DNA from: Winogradskyella ludwigii
GTDB lineage: Bacteria; Bacteroidota; Bacteroidia; Flavobacteriales; Flavobacteriaceae
DNA length: 64,000 nucleotides
NCBI RefSeq assembly: GCF_013403985.1
Contig: NZ_JABFDF010000002.1
Coordinates: 1-64,000, forward strand
Reading direction: 5' to 3'
Positions 34,449 through 42,912 of this stretch are shown one piece after another. Every line of letters starts with the position of its first letter. The stretch's first letter is position 1. Below the pieces are notes generated by a model. It ran no database searches, was not told the origin of the DNA, and saw only the letters and a list, made by a program, of their open reading frames with translations. The position numbers and the translations under genes are program-made.

Positions 34449-36365
34449 ATGAAGATCAAAATATTAGCGCTCGTTATAATTTTAAGCAGTTCGTTTTCTT
34501 TTGCACAAACAAAATTAGCGGATAAATTCTTTGAGAATTATGGTTACGTTAAAGCCATAGAATTATATGAAAAAGCTGTTGACAAAGGAGATAAAAGTGC
34601 ACACGTACTAACCCGTTTAGGTGATGCCTATTATAATAACTCTAACTCTGAAAAAGCGGCCTATTGGTACAATGAAGCTTTAACAGAACATAGTAATATT
34701 GAAGCAGAGTATATTTATAAATATATTCAATCACTAAGAAGTGTTGGAAAATACGAAGAAGCAGATGTTTGGTTTAAAAAACTAAGCGACGCACAGCAAG
34801 GAGATAGTAGACTTAAAGGTTATAATCCTGATGAAGTTGACATTTTTGATAAATTAACTTCAAAGAATGATGACCTTATAGTAACCATTGAAAATTTACC
34901 ATTCAATTCGGAAAATTCAGATTTTGGATCTTATGTGTTTAACAATACACTTTACTTTGCCTCTGCTAACAGTGATGACAAAAAAGTATATAATTGGAAT
35001 AAAGAACCTTTTCTAGATATTTTACAAATTGAACTTAAAGATGAAGAAGACGGTACACAATCTTATGGTACTCCTACTGAAATCGAAGCCGATAAAATAA
35101 ATACCAATTATCATGAAGCTTCTATTGCTATTACAAATGATGGTAAAACTATGTATTTCACTAGAGATAATACATCTAAACGTAATAGACTTAAATACGA
35201 TAAGGAAGGTACAACACATCTAAAACTATATAAAGCAACTTTAGTTGATGAGCAATGGTCAGATGTTGTAGAATTACCATTTAATGACGAATTGTTTTCA
35301 ACAGGTCATCCCGCTTTAAGTCCAGATAATAAAACATTATACTTTGTATCTGATCGTGAAGGTGGCATTGGACAGACTGATATCTATTCAGTTGTAATTA
35401 ATTCTGATGGCACATATGGTACTCCAGAAAATTTAGGAGATACCATAAATACTGAAGGAAGAGAAATGTTTCCTTACATAAGTAATGATGGTACATTCTA
35501 CTTTTCTTCAGATGGACATTTAAACTTAGGCTTATTAGATATTTTTAAGTCTAATATCTTAACAGAAGAAGCAACCTCAGAACCTATAAACCTTGGAGCA
35601 CCATTTAATAGTGGTTATGATGACTTTGCATATTTCATAAATAGTGAAACTAAAAAAGGATTCTTCTCTTCTAATAGACCAGGTGGTAAAGGAAGTGATG
35701 ATATTTACAGTTACACAATAAATGAATGTAAACAAGTAATTACAGGTACGGCTAAAGAAGAAGGTACAGATATTATCCTTAGTGGAGTTACAGTACAATT
35801 AATTGACGAAACAGGTAAAATAATTGAAGAAGTTACAACGACTGAAGATGGTATGTATACTTTTGATGTAGATTGTGGTAAGCCTTATACTGTATTAGGT
35901 AGCAAGCCTGATTATAAGGATGACAAAAAATCTATTACTACAGATAAAGAAAACGAAAAGGTTAATACTTTAGATTTATCTCTAAGTTCTTTAATTAAAA
36001 ATAATCAAATTGTAATTAATCCAATATTCTTTGATTTTGATAAATCAAATATTAGAACTGATGCAGAATATGAATTAGAAAACATCGTAGATGTTCTACG
36101 TAAGCATCCTGAAATGGTTATTAAAATTGAATCTCATACAGATAGTAGAGGTCGTGATCGCTATAACTTGAAACTATCAGATAGGCGTGCTAAATCTACT
36201 AGAGATTATCTTTTATCAAGAGATATCGCTACAAATAGAATAGAAAGCGCTATTGGTTATGGTGAAACTCAACTTTTAAATGACTGTGGCAATAATTCTA
36301 ATTGTACTGCAGAAGAGCACCAATTAAATAGACGTTCATATTTCTATATTATAGATCAAGAATAA
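34449..36365 (+). CDS. OmpA-family lipid/peptidoglycan-associated protein of the adhesin operon
   Basis: A 638-residue protein with a signal peptide (residues 1-20, ends SFA). The start at 34449 (MKIKILALVIIL) is chosen 13 bases after the SprF stop; a longer frame overlaps SprF by 47 bases and lacks a signal at its beginning. Order: TPR-like region (about 25-105), WD40/PD40-like propeller blades (about 170-430, with ALSPDNKTLYFVSDREGG), a carboxypeptidase-regulatory/Cna-B-like domain (about 440-510) and an OmpA C-terminal domain (about 520-638, FDFDKSNIRTDAEYEL ... ESHTDSRG) that binds peptidoglycan. This is the standard third gene of adhesin-SprF-OmpA loci. Confidence 0.92.
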   Translation: MKIKILALVIILSSSFSFAQTKLADKFFENYGYVKAIELYEKAVDKGDKSAHVLTRLGDAYYNNSNSEKAAYWYNEALTEHSNIEAEYIYKYIQSLRSVGKYEEADVWFKKLSDAQQGDSRLKGYNPDEVDIFDKLTSKNDDLIVTIENLPFNSENSDFGSYVFNNTLYFASANSDDKKVYNWNKEPFLDILQIELKDEEDGTQSYGTPTEIEADKINTNYHEASIAITNDGKTMYFTRDNTSKRNRLKYDKEGTTHLKLYKATLVDEQWSDVVELPFNDELFSTGHPALSPDNKTLYFVSDREGGIGQTDIYSVVINSDGTYGTPENLGDTINTEGREMFPYISNDGTFYFSSDGHLNLGLLDIFKSNILTEEATSEPINLGAPFNSGYDDFAYFINSETKKGFFSSNRPGGKGSDDIYSYTINECKQVITGTAKEEGTDIILSGVTVQLIDETGKIIEEVTTTEDGMYTFDVDCGKPYTVLGSKPDYKDDKKSITTDKENEKVNTLDLSLSSLIKNNQIVINPIFFDFDKSNIRTDAEYELENIVDVLRKHPEMVIKIESHTDSRGRDRYNLKLSDRRAKSTRDYLLSRDIATNRIESAIGYGETQLLNDCGNNSNCTAEEHQLNRRSYFYIIDQE

Positions 36366-36392
36366 TAGTCTATTCTAATAATGAATTGTAAT

Positions 36393-36425
36393 AAAAGCAA
36401 GCTTGTAAAGAGCTTGCTTTTTTTT
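36393..36425 (+). terminator. Strong terminator closing the adhesin operon
   Basis: AAAAGCAAGCT and AGCTTGCTTTT form an 11-bp stem around a 7-base loop, followed by eight T. It ends the adhesin-SprF-OmpA transcript. Confidence 0.9.
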
Positions 36426-36530
36426 GTGTTTATTTTTTACGCATGACTATTGAATAAAATTAAATCCAATATGTTTCAAAATAATAGTTTTAAATATCGT
36501 TTTTTTTATATTGAATAAAACCTATTAAAA

Positions 36531-37433
36531 ATGAAGTACATATTACCATTCATAGTATTATGGTTATCCCCTACCTCACAATCCCAAACTTTAAAAGGAA
36601 CCGTTTTAGACAGTCTTTCTAAGAAACCATTATCCTATGCCAACTTTGTAATAAAAGGTAAAAATATAGGTGCTTATAGCGATGAATTAGGCAACTATAG
36701 CATATCTATTATAAAAGTATCCCGTAAAGATACTCTAGTGGTGTCCTTAATAGGTTATCACCCTCAAAAAATTAGTTTAGCAGACTTCATAGGTTCCAAA
36801 AATCTAAATTATAATTTTGAACTTTCACCTAAAACAGAACAATTAGAAGAAGTTTTTATACTCAATAAAGCGAAGACCTATTATAATCATTCTATAAAAC
36901 TAACAACAGGAAATAGAAACCAAGTTTTTCCTGCTACAATACCTTTTGGTTACGAAACAGCAACCTTAATTGAAAATCCAAAACAAAAAAAAGGAAAGCT
37001 AATTGAGCTACACATAAAATTTAAGGATTCTAGTAGAGAGCTCTACGAAACACATCAAACGTATTACAGATTGGCTTTTTATACTATTAATGATTTAGGA
37101 TTTCCTGGCCAACTCTTATATTATGAAAGCATAATTATAAAACCAGAAATAGATAAAAAAAATTATAAATTTGATTTAGAAGATAAAGCTATACCTTTTA
37201 CAGAAAAAGGCATCTTTGTTAGTCTCGAAACGGTAAAACCAGACAACGTAAAACTAAAAAGCTCGATGTATCTTACAACACCTAGTCTTCTTCATACGCA
37301 TACTAAAAAGGCATTAAAGTATACCCGATTTGGCTCTAATGATTGGTCTCTAAAATCTAGGAAATCTGTTTTTAAAAAGAGATTATTTGCTGTTCCTTTT
37401 TTAAAATTAAATATAGTATATGAGAAGGATTAG
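36531..37433 (+). CDS. Carboxypeptidase-regulatory-like domain protein
   Basis: A 300-residue secreted protein with a signal peptide (residues 1-18, ends TSQSQ). Residues about 20-105 are a carboxypeptidase-regulatory-like (CarboxypepD_reg) domain with the usual pattern LKGTVLDSLSKKPLSYANFVIKGKNIGAYSDELGNYSI and VVSLIGYHPQKI. This domain normally starts TonB-dependent receptors, but here it is followed by a 195-residue unrelated region and no barrel. It is probably a periplasmic or outer-membrane-attached protein of unknown role. Confidence 0.75.
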   Translation: MKYILPFIVLWLSPTSQSQTLKGTVLDSLSKKPLSYANFVIKGKNIGAYSDELGNYSISIIKVSRKDTLVVSLIGYHPQKISLADFIGSKNLNYNFELSPKTEQLEEVFILNKAKTYYNHSIKLTTGNRNQVFPATIPFGYETATLIENPKQKKGKLIELHIKFKDSSRELYETHQTYYRLAFYTINDLGFPGQLLYYESIIIKPEIDKKNYKFDLEDKAIPFTEKGIFVSLETVKPDNVKLKSSMYLTTPSLLHTHTKKALKYTRFGSNDWSLKSRKSVFKKRLFAVPFLKLNIVYEKD

Positions 37434-37462
37434 ATAAAACTCAACACTATTAAACTATACTA

Positions 37463-37960
37463 TTATCGCTTAATAAACATATTTGTAAAATACCATTTAC
37501 CATTGCTATTTTGCTCAGCAGACACATCAAAATCTGTAAAATCACCAATAATATTATCTAAATGACTAGGACTAGCTATCCAAGCATTTACAACTGATTG
37601 TGCTGAACTAAAACCATAAGCTACATTTTCTGAAACAACATTAGCATCTGCATTTTCTTGTAAACTTTGTTTTCTTAAAAAGAAATTATCGTGAGATACA
37701 TTATCAACTTCTATCATGTAATCTGTATGTGTAGAAGCAACAGCTTTAACCGTAGGGTGATGTTGTAAAGCACTTAAACCTTCATTGATTCTATAAGCAT
37801 TAATAAGACTCATAATTTCAATCTCAATGTCTTTAGCATCTGGAGCAACAGGAACTTCAATTGAGTTTAAAGCTTCGTCTTCCATAGTGTCTTTAGCACA
37901 AGATGTAAAACTAAAAAGTGTAATAATAGCTAAGATAGGGACTAGTTTAGCGATTCTCAT
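37463..37960 (-). CDS. CAP-domain lipoprotein
   Basis: A 165-residue lipoprotein; lipobox FSFTSC with Cys21. The mature part is a CAP (SCP/PR-1) domain: LINAYRINEGLSALQHHPTVKAVASTHTDYMIEVDNVSHDNF, then NVVSENVAYGFSSAQSVVNAWIASPSHLDNIIGDFTDF and YFTNMFIKR. The His/Glu/His set of the CAP pocket is present (H71-type, E in SENVA, H in SPSHL). Bacterial CAP proteins are extracellular; their function is generally unknown, though some bind lipids. A nested inverted repeat lies upstream (38072-38147). Confidence 0.85.
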   Translation of the reverse strand: MRIAKLVPILAIITLFSFTSCAKDTMEDEALNSIEVPVAPDAKDIEIEIMSLINAYRINEGLSALQHHPTVKAVASTHTDYMIEVDNVSHDNFFLRKQSLQENADANVVSENVAYGFSSAQSVVNAWIASPSHLDNIIGDFTDFDVSAEQNSNGKWYFTNMFIKR

Positions 37961-38071
37961 AATGTAGGTTATTTAGGTTTGGGAATACTAAATTAACCAC
38001 ACATTTTTGTTTAACTGTTAATAAAACGTTAAAATCGGTAAACAGCATGTAGTTTGTCGATATTTAATGTA

Positions 38072-38147
38072 AATCATCGATTAAATACACTTTACAAACT
38101 AAATATTATGTTTTTAAACATGTAAATAATGTATTTCGTCGATTATT
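38072..38147. repeat. Nested inverted repeat upstream of the CAP gene
   Basis: Arms 38072-38089 and 38130-38147 match at 15 of 18 positions as reverse complements (AATCATCGATTAAATACA left). Between them ATGTTT-TT-AAACAT (38108-38121) is an exact shorter dyad. No T run follows. It lies about 110 bases upstream of the CAP start and 105 bases after the pdxH stop, so it may be an operator or a structured leader. Confidence 0.5.
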
Positions 38148-38251
38148 CGGTATTGCGATTTTTAAAATAATGAGGCCTAATAAAAAGATCTTATTCTTAG
38201 ATAAAGACAACCGATAATTCTAATATAAGATCTCAAATTAGCCAAATTAAA

Positions 38252-38899
38252 TTATGGTGCTAACCGCTCTAATTTCCAATTATAGTCTTCTTGTAATTGG
38301 TAACGAATTCTATCGTGAAGTCGGTTTGGTCTACCTTGCCAGAATTCTAGTTCTACTGGCTTAATAATAAATCCTCCCCAATTATTCGGTCGTTCTATTT
38401 CTTTACCTTCAAATTTTAATTCTAAAGCTTTTAATTTATTTTCTAATTCTGCTCTATCTTTAACAACTTCACTTTGATTAGAAGTAATAGCACCTAATTG
38501 ACTTCCTCGAGGTCTAGATTCAAAATAACCATCACTTAAGTTTTCTGCAATTTTTTCGGCTTTACCTTTAATTATAATTTGGCGTTCTGCAGAGTGCCAA
38601 AAGAAGGATAAACAGACATTGGGATTTGCTAGAATCGCTTTTCCTTTTTCACTATTGTAATTGGTATAAAAAATAAAACCTTCGTGTGTGTATTTTTTAA
38701 GCAGCACTACTCTACTCTTTGGGTAACCATCTAAACCTATTGTAGAAATAGTCATAGCGTTGGTTTCATCGACATTAAAATGGCTATCTACTTCTACAAA
38801 CCAATTTCTAAATAGCTCAATTGGGTTCTCTGGTACATTATCTAATAATAATTCTCCTTTTTCGTAAGATTTTCTATAATTACCTAAGTCTGCATTCAT
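38252..38899 (-). CDS. pdxH: Pyridoxamine 5'-phosphate oxidase PdxH
   Basis: A 215-residue FMN enzyme that makes pyridoxal phosphate from PNP or PMP. The FMN-binding segments are visible: TISTIGLDGYPKSRVVLLKKY, FYTNYNSEKGKAILANPNVCLSFFWHSAERQIIIKG and the C-terminal FWQGRPNRLHDRIRYQLQ...WKLERLAP, which ends in the family-typical RLAP. The length equals the E. coli enzyme. It is divergent from the gene at 38982. Confidence 0.97.
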   Translation of the reverse strand: MNADLGNYRKSYEKGELLLDNVPENPIELFRNWFVEVDSHFNVDETNAMTISTIGLDGYPKSRVVLLKKYTHEGFIFYTNYNSEKGKAILANPNVCLSFFWHSAERQIIIKGKAEKIAENLSDGYFESRPRGSQLGAITSNQSEVVKDRAELENKLKALELKFEGKEIERPNNWGGFIIKPVELEFWQGRPNRLHDRIRYQLQEDYNWKLERLAP

Positions 38900-38981
38900 T
38901 ACAAATTTATTTAAAATTTTATTCCTTTTTTATTTTTTCAATTACAATATTCCCTATAAATTTAAGCATAAAAACACATAA

Positions 38982-39413
38982 ATGAGATTTGAAGACAGTA
39001 AATATTCTAAGCGTTTTACATATAAAAAAGAAGTATTTTCATTTGGAACACTATATGTTACAGAGCAATTTTTACTATCAGAGATAAATGAAGGTGTTCA
39101 TGTAGATATTAACATTGCTACCGAGTTAATATCTAGATTTAATGACCATATTATGAAAGGTGTAAAAATTGGTTATATCGCTAACCGTTATAACTCATAC
39201 TCTTTTGATCCACAACTTTGGGTTGATTTCAATAATGAATACGATATTTTTGTTGCCGCTGCAATTGTAACGTACTCTAACTTTAGCTATCTCAATGCTT
39301 CTTTAGAAAAAGAATTTTTTAGTAAAAGTTTAAAACGCTGTAAGAGTTTAGATGAAGCCGTTGAATGGATTTTAGATTTAAATGAATTTAAAATTGAGGC
39401 TAATCAAAATTAA
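38982..39413 (+). CDS. Conserved small cytoplasmic protein
   Basis: A 143-residue protein of a conserved flavobacterial type with no assigned function. It reads as a single alpha/beta domain: strands with the FTYKKEVFSFGTLYVTEQFLLSEINEGVHVDI pattern, then INIATELISRFNDHIMKGVKIGYIANRYNSYSFDPQLWVDF and a C-terminal helix (SLDEAVEWILDLNEFKI), somewhat like the STAS/SpoIIAA fold. The start is ATG 38982; it ends 14 bases inside the convergent rnz gene. Confidence 0.6.
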   Translation: MRFEDSKYSKRFTYKKEVFSFGTLYVTEQFLLSEINEGVHVDINIATELISRFNDHIMKGVKIGYIANRYNSYSFDPQLWVDFNNEYDIFVAAAIVTYSNFSYLNASLEKEFFSKSLKRCKSLDEAVEWILDLNEFKIEANQN

Positions 39414-40308
39414 ATGCTTTACCATCTTTAGACAGTAATACATTTTCAAACACCATTTTTGCTTCAGATTTAAATTCTTTATAGCTATTATAACGTGTAG
39501 AATAATGTCCTAATATTAATGTACCAACATTAGCTTTTTTGGCTATCGTAGCGGCCTGCTTTGCTGTACTGTGTTTTGTTCTTGCACAAAGCGATTCATT
39601 TTTATCTAAAAAAGTAGACTCATGGTACAAAACTGAACAGTCTTTAATAATTGGAATGATATCTTCATTATAAATAGTATCACTACAAAACGCATAACTT
39701 TTTGCTGGTATCGGATCTTTAGTTACTTTTTTGTTACTAATTAAAATGCCGTCTTCATTTTCTACATCAAAGCCTTGTTTTAATTTCCTGAAATATGCTT
39801 TATCAATATTAGCTTCGGTTACTAAATTAATATCAATTTTACGCTCATTCTCTTTTTCTTGGAATAGAAACCCATTTGTGTAAATGCGGTGTTTTAAAGG
39901 AATCGTATGAACTTCAACTTTATCATCTTCGTAAATTAATTCAGATGTTTTAGAACTTAACTCATGAAAAATAAGTTGGTACTTTGTCCAACTATCCGAT
40001 AGTTTCATTTGAAGCGTTATCACTTCTTTTAATCCTTTTGGTGCATAAATATGAAGTTCTGTTTCACGAGTTAATAAACCAAATGTGCTTATTAAGCCTG
40101 TTAAACCTAAATAATGATCTCCATGAAGATGTGAAATAAAAATATGTTTAATGCGTGAAAACTTAACCTTATTACGTCTTAACTCTACTTGTGTACCTTC
40201 TCCACAATCAATCAAAAACATATGGTTCTTAATCTCTAAAACTTGTGACGTTGGATTTATATTAATACCAGGTGTTGCACTATGACAGCCAAGAATAGTT
40301 AATTTCAT
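39400..40308 (-). CDS. rnz: Ribonuclease Z
   Basis: A 302-residue metallo-beta-lactamase-fold endonuclease that trims tRNA 3' ends. The zinc motif HLHGDHYLGL is intact, with further ligands in the CSVLYHESTFL and LILGHYSTRY segments; LTILGCHSATPGININPTSQVL is the family N-terminus. The length fits the short RNase Z (ElaC) form. It shares its 3' end with a convergent gene (14-base overlap) and follows the small gene at 40372 in a pyrR-pyrB-orf-rnz run. Confidence 0.95.
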   Translation of the reverse strand: MKLTILGCHSATPGININPTSQVLEIKNHMFLIDCGEGTQVELRRNKVKFSRIKHIFISHLHGDHYLGLTGLISTFGLLTRETELHIYAPKGLKEVITLQMKLSDSWTKYQLIFHELSSKTSELIYEDDKVEVHTIPLKHRIYTNGFLFQEKENERKIDINLVTEANIDKAYFRKLKQGFDVENEDGILISNKKVTKDPIPAKSYAFCSDTIYNEDIIPIIKDCSVLYHESTFLDKNESLCARTKHSTAKQAATIAKKANVGTLILGHYSTRYNSYKEFKSEAKMVFENVLLSKDGKAFNFD

Positions 40309-40371
40309 TAAATATTTTTTTCTTAAATATTAAGGTATTGAAATCTTTTAAAGCAGACGAATAAATGGTTT

Positions 40372-40704
40372 TTAAAACCCTAAATCACGCTCTATATCTT
40401 CCATTTCAATAATGTCGTAAGCTTCTTGCATTGTTGGCACTACAACGATTTCATCTGGAACACTGTCTAAATCCACTTTTTCAGAAACTATAACAAAGCT
40501 CTTTTTAGATCCACGATGATTATTACTTAAACGTAAAAATTCAATAATATCTTCTAATGAAATTTCATCTAAACTAGACAATTTAACAATAAGATGATAA
40601 TTTTCATATTCAGCATATCCTTCCTCTATTTTACTAACTAAAGATGTAACAGATGCTTTTTCTTGAGTAATTATGGTAATATTTTGGTCTCTATCTATGA
40701 TCAT
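40372..40704 (-). CDS. Small conserved protein between pyrB and rnz
   Basis: A 110-residue cytoplasmic protein without a recognised catalytic motif. It looks like a single STAS-like alpha/beta domain (ITIITQEKASVTSLVSKIEEGYAEYENYHLIVKLSSL, then SFVIVSEKVDLDSVPDEIVVVPTMQEAYDIIEMEDIERDLGF). In Flavobacteriia this gene is regularly found just ahead of rnz and sometimes carries the name ribonuclease Z by mistake. It starts 3 bases after the pyrB stop and is part of that operon. Function unknown. Confidence 0.65.
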   Translation of the reverse strand: MIIDRDQNITIITQEKASVTSLVSKIEEGYAEYENYHLIVKLSSLDEISLEDIIEFLRLSNNHRGSKKSFVIVSEKVDLDSVPDEIVVVPTMQEAYDIIEMEDIERDLGF

Positions 40705-40707
40705 ATG

Positions 40708-41637
40708 CTATTGTTTTATTTTAGATGCTAAAAGATAAATTACTGCCATTCTTACAGCAACACCATTTTCTACTTGATTTAATATAATGGCTTGTTTAGA
40801 ATCTGCAACATCACTTGTAATTTCTACACCACGATTTATAGGCCCTGGATGCATAATTACAATCTCTTTCTCTAAGCTATCTAATAGTTCTTTATTAACT
40901 CCGTATTGTTGCTTATACTCTCTTGTTGAAGGAAAATAACTAATATCCATACGTTCATTCTGCACACGTAACATATTAGCAACATCACACCATTCTAAAG
41001 CTTTTTTAAGATTGGTTTCTACTTTAACACCTAAATCTTTAATATATTTTGGCAATAATGTCTTTGGTCCGCAAACCATAACATTAGCTCCTTGTAATTG
41101 AAGTGCGTATATATTTGAAAGTGCAACACGACTATGCAAAATATCTCCAACAATAACTACATTTTTCCCTTTTACACTTCCTAATTTTTCTCTAATAGAA
41201 TACGAATCTAACAAGGCTTGTGTGGGATGCTCATGTGCTCCATCTCCTGCATTAATAATACTTGCATTTACATGTTTTGAAAGAAATACTCCAGCTCCAG
41301 GATTTGGATGACGCATAACAACCATATCTACTTTCATAGATAATATGTTATTAACGGTATCTATAAGTGTTTCTCCTTTTTTAACTGAAGATTGCGATGC
41401 TGAAAAATTAATAACATCTGCTGACAAACGTTTTTCTGCCAACTCAAACGATAATTTAGTACGCGTAGAATTTTCGAAAAACAGATTTGCTATGGTAATA
41501 TCTCTTAATGATGGTACTTTTTTTATAGGTCTATTAATAACCTCTTTAAACTGATCTGCAGTTTCAAAAATAAGGTCGATATCTTCTTTGGTAAGATATT
41601 TAATTCCTAATAAGTGATTGACACTTAATTCGCTCAT
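40708..41637 (-). CDS. pyrB: Aspartate carbamoyltransferase catalytic subunit
   Basis: A 309-residue enzyme joining carbamoyl phosphate and aspartate in pyrimidine synthesis. The carbamoyl-phosphate-binding motif is FENSTRTKLSFE; MRHPNPGAG, NAGDGAHEHPTQALLD and MHPGPINRGVEI are the other conserved blocks. The length fits the catalytic chain; no regulatory PyrI gene is next to it. It follows pyrR (66-base gap) and is the second gene of the operon. PyrR may control it, as in many bacteria, but no PyrR-type attenuator stem was identified. Confidence 0.97.
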   Translation of the reverse strand: MSELSVNHLLGIKYLTKEDIDLIFETADQFKEVINRPIKKVPSLRDITIANLFFENSTRTKLSFELAEKRLSADVINFSASQSSVKKGETLIDTVNNILSMKVDMVVMRHPNPGAGVFLSKHVNASIINAGDGAHEHPTQALLDSYSIREKLGSVKGKNVVIVGDILHSRVALSNIYALQLQGANVMVCGPKTLLPKYIKDLGVKVETNLKKALEWCDVANMLRVQNERMDISYFPSTREYKQQYGVNKELLDSLEKEIVIMHPGPINRGVEITSDVADSKQAIILNQVENGVAVRMAVIYLLASKIKQ

Positions 41638-41702
41638 TTTTTTATTGGCTTTTGGCTATAAGCTTATTAGCTTTTAGCGATTCTCTATATGTATTAAAAA
41701 TT

Positions 41703-42242
41703 TTATTTATCTACCAAATAAACAGCATCTTCTCCTTCATTCTCAACCCACTTTACTTTTACTTTCTGGTTGTCAATAGCATCAACTTGTCGTCCTCTAT
41801 AATTGGGCTGAATTGGTAAATGACGACTAAAACGTCTATCTATTAAGGTCAATAACTCAATATCTTTTGGCCTTCCAAACGATTGGATAGCTGTTAGTGC
41901 AGATCTAATACTTCGACCTGTATATAAGACATCATCAATAAAAACCACGTTTTTATCTTCGACAATAAAATCTATAATAGTAGTATTTGCTTCTAAGGGT
42001 TTCTCGCCTCTTCTAAAGTCGTCTCTAAAAAATGTGATATCTAAATGACCGAGTTCAATATCTTTAATCTGATATTCTTCAGTTAATATTTTTGCTAATC
42101 TATTGGCTAAAAATTTCCCTCTAGGTTGAATACCTATTAAAACGGTTTCAGAAAAATCGTCATGATTTTCAATAAGTTGACAAGCCAATCTATGAAGGGT
42201 AATATTAACTTCTTTTGAGTTTAGTAGTACTTTATGACTCAT
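41703..42242 (-). CDS. pyrR: Pyrimidine regulator / uracil phosphoribosyltransferase PyrR
   Basis: A 179-residue PyrR-type protein. The PRPP-binding loop is VVFIDDVLYTGRSIRSAL, and LIGIQPRGKFLANRLAKIL is the nucleotide-binding part. The start ATG 42242 (MSHKVLLNSKEVNITL) is chosen as the family N-terminus; an ATG at 42257 would add five residues. In Firmicutes PyrR binds pyr leader RNA; in Bacteroidota it may mainly act as uracil phosphoribosyltransferase. It heads the pyrR-pyrB-orf-rnz run. Confidence 0.92.
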   Translation of the reverse strand: MSHKVLLNSKEVNITLHRLACQLIENHDDFSETVLIGIQPRGKFLANRLAKILTEEYQIKDIELGHLDITFFRDDFRRGEKPLEANTTIIDFIVEDKNVVFIDDVLYTGRSIRSALTAIQSFGRPKDIELLTLIDRRFSRHLPIQPNYRGRQVDAIDNQKVKVKWVENEGEDAVYLVDK

Positions 42243-42349
42243 ATAGTTTCCAAGCATTGTTGGTTTACAAAGTTAGGATAAAAATCTTTGTTTGCAATGG
42301 TTATTCTTGCAAAGGCGCAGAGTAGGAAAGATAACAATACAGGAATCGA

Positions 42350-42817
42350 TTAAGTAGTCTTCTTTTTTATTCTGAATATTAAAATACTAACCAATGTTCC
42401 AACAACGAACCCTAAGAATAGAAAATATTCAAAATAAAATTCATTAATAGGATATGTTAATTTTGTTTCAGCCAAAAAGTCTACACTCGATAAAAATTTT
42501 AACTCTCTATTTATATAAAACACTCTTAAAAGCCAAGATATAATTCCGGTTCCAATTAATAAACCTACAGCAATTACACCTTTGTAAAAAAAATGAATCT
42601 TAGTAATTTTTCGAATAATTAAATAAAGAATTGGAACGGCCCCAATAGCGAGTGAAAATAATAAATTGGAATAAAATTGTTTTGAAACCAACCTGTTTTC
42701 AAAAATTACATTATCCGTTTTAACCATAGCATATGAAAATTCCATAAACGATTTTTGAATAAAGAATCCAACAATGATAAATGCCAATATTGCTATTATA
42801 TATTTTACAACTCTCAT
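42350..42817 (-). CDS. Four-helix membrane protein, unknown function
   Basis: A 155-residue protein with about four hydrophobic helices (starts MRVVKYIIAILAFIIVGFF). The start ATG 42817 is chosen because the longer frame to 42901 would be read out of the rpsA terminator stem (42843-42869). The loops hold few charged residues except a short extracellular-looking stretch (YAMVKTDNVIFENRLVSKQF). No family recognised. It lies between pyrR and rpsA. Confidence 0.6.
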   Translation of the reverse strand: MRVVKYIIAILAFIIVGFFIQKSFMEFSYAMVKTDNVIFENRLVSKQFYSNLLFSLAIGAVPILYLIIRKITKIHFFYKGVIAVGLLIGTGIISWLLRVFYINRELKFLSSVDFLAETKLTYPINEFYFEYFLFLGFVVGTLVSILIFRIKKKTT

Positions 42818-42831
42818 AAATATTAAATTAT

Positions 42832-42869
42832 AAATATAAAAAAAAGCCTCCCGAAAATCGAGAGGCTTT
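42832..42869 (-). terminator. rpsA terminator
   Basis: On the minus strand a 12-bp stem with one mismatch (AAAGCCTCTCGA and TCGGGAGGCTTT) around TTT is followed by a T run (42832-42842 read as T). It lies 44 bases after the rpsA stop. Confidence 0.88.
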
Positions 42870-42912
42870 AATTTATAGATTAATGAGATTCCTTTTTTCA
42901 AAGGAATTGGGA

